Origin: Cynocephalus volans
Lineage: Eukaryota > Chordata > Mammalia > Dermoptera > Cynocephalidae
Direction of reading: 5' to 3'
DNA length: 64,000 nucleotides
Assembly: GCF_027409185.1 (NCBI RefSeq)
Contig: NC_084462.1
Span: forward strand, 86,414,179 to 86,478,178
Of the stretch, positions 63,068-64,000 are shown piece by piece. The position numbers and the translations under genes were made by a program. Numbering within the stretch: position 1 is the first letter of the stretch; every line of letters starts with the position of its first letter. Below the pieces are notes generated by a model. The model searched no databases, was not told where the DNA came from, and saw only the letters and a program-made list of their open reading frames with translations.

Positions 63068-63769
63068 CCTACCCAGCACTGTGTCCCTTTTTTCTCGTTA
63101 GTGATGCAAGATGCACCAATTTGTCTTTCACCCCAGGAGGGATATTTCAACATGCTCCAGACCTCTGACTCCAGAAATTTCACTGCTAGTATCAATTCTG
63201 TATCAGTCTGGGTCCAATCAAGAGAAAGAAGCCATCCAGTAATATGAACAAAGAAAGTTTAATATAAGAAGTATTAACTATATCAGGGAATTGGAATAAT
63301 GAGAGAATGGCCAGTAAAAGGCAAAGAGAACTCTAAGCAACGTAGGAATGATAGTATAAGAAGCAGCCACCACCCTAGAATTGAAAACTCCTTCAACTTC
63401 TATTATAATGATAATTAAACTGTACATCATATCTCCAGTGTTAAGAGGTAGCCTAGTACCCCAAAGGCTCTGACTCAATATGAGTGAATTAATTAATACA
63501 GCCAATATTGGCACTTTAGCGCCTTCCAGGAGAATTAGTCTGTTTCCTGCCACATGTGCCAGACCCAAAAAAGGAATCTCCAACACACACCTGGATGCTT
63601 CCATCCAATCTAGAAGTGCTGGTAATGGCCACAAGGGAGCGGTCAGCGCAGGGCTGAGTGCAGCCTTTGTCAACTTCTCCTTAAGAAGAGGCAAAAGCCC
63701 AGCCATCTTCGTAGACTGTCCCCAGGCCGGAAGCTACACAATCACCCCAAAGAGTCTTGCACTGCCCCA
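63068..63769 (-). repeat. possible continuation of the retroviral remnant, with LTR-like sequence
   Basis: 63,068-63,190 continues the pre-insertion sequence. 63,195-63,500 has gtatcagtctgggtccaatc and agtttaatataagaagtatt, resembling the end of a reverse ERV LTR. From ~63,500 the sequence grows GC-richer toward the CpG island. Confidence is low. Confidence 0.35.
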
Positions 63770-64000
63770 TCTGCTGCGTAAACACTCGCGCAGCGCCCGG
63801 CCTGGCTTCGGGGCGTAACGGGTGCAGGTGGGATTCCCATCAAAGGCTCCTGCCCGGACCTAGAGGAAAAAGTGCCGGGGGCGGCCGGCGCGGGGGAAGC
63901 CCCTCCCTCGCCAGGCGCGGCCCGGCCTTAAAAGCGGACGGGAGGGCCAGGCCCCCGGCGGAGGCCAGGCCGTGGCAAGGCCGCAGAAGGGGCGCACGGG
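63770..64000 (+). promoter_or_regulatory. edge of a CpG island, probable promoter of the next gene (BCL2L10 by gene order)
   Basis: CpG and GC content rise sharply to the window end, with GGGGGCGG-type boxes and a TATA-like TTAAAA at 63928-63933. No start codon with a recognisable protein follows before the edge. In human the order is MYO5C-GNB5-BCL2L10, all in one orientation, so the likely owner is BCL2L10 (a BCL2-family regulator). That assignment rests on synteny only. Confidence 0.5.

Overview
This is mammalian nuclear DNA, not a compact microbial genome. Coding sequence is split into short exons with GT-AG splice sites. The introns are filled with old L1, L2, MIR, MaLR-type LTR and hAT/Charlie-like repeats, plus a young SINE family derived from tRNA-Ile. 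That SINE occurs as monomers and dimers and resembles the CYN family of colugos (Dermoptera). I therefore favour a colugo-like genome but cannot exclude another laurasiatherian or euarchontan lineage with a similar SINE.

Two genes lie on the + strand. (1) 1-~10.3 kb is the 3' end of MYO5C (myosin-Vc): an L1-rich intron, then the last three coding exons (6987-7161, 7660-7740, 8888-9040), which encode the end of the dilute/globular-tail domain, then the 3' UTR. (2) GNB5 (G-protein subunit beta-5) is complete for coding sequence. An upstream exon (16613-16738) encodes the 42-residue N-terminus of the long (retinal) isoform. A CpG-island exon (20575-20686) starts the short isoform, and ten more exons run to the stop at 55741-55743. 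All exons join in frame: 353 codons for the short form and 395 for the long form, the lengths known for this gene. The 3' UTR probably ends between ~56.9 and 58.0 kb.

The last ~6 kb is intergenic: a MIR, a pyrimidine-only-like tract, a hAT element, an L1 end, a broken endogenous retrovirus pol remnant interrupted by an MLT1-type LTR, and finally the edge of a second CpG island (from ~63.8 kb). By human gene order (MYO5C-GNB5-BCL2L10) that island is probably the BCL2L10 promoter; its coding region lies outside the window.

MYO5C is an actin motor for secretory and recycling traffic in epithelia. GNB5 pairs with R7-family RGS proteins to switch off Gi/o signalling in neurons, heart and photoreceptors. 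They are neighbours, with no sign that they act together. I found no undescribed biological system. The most interesting points are the paired CxxC motifs in the long-isoform exon, the start codon shared at a splice junction, a 45-bp near-identical duplication reaching close to the last GNB5 acceptor, a tandem splice donor after exon 8, and nested transposons that can be ordered by target-site duplications.
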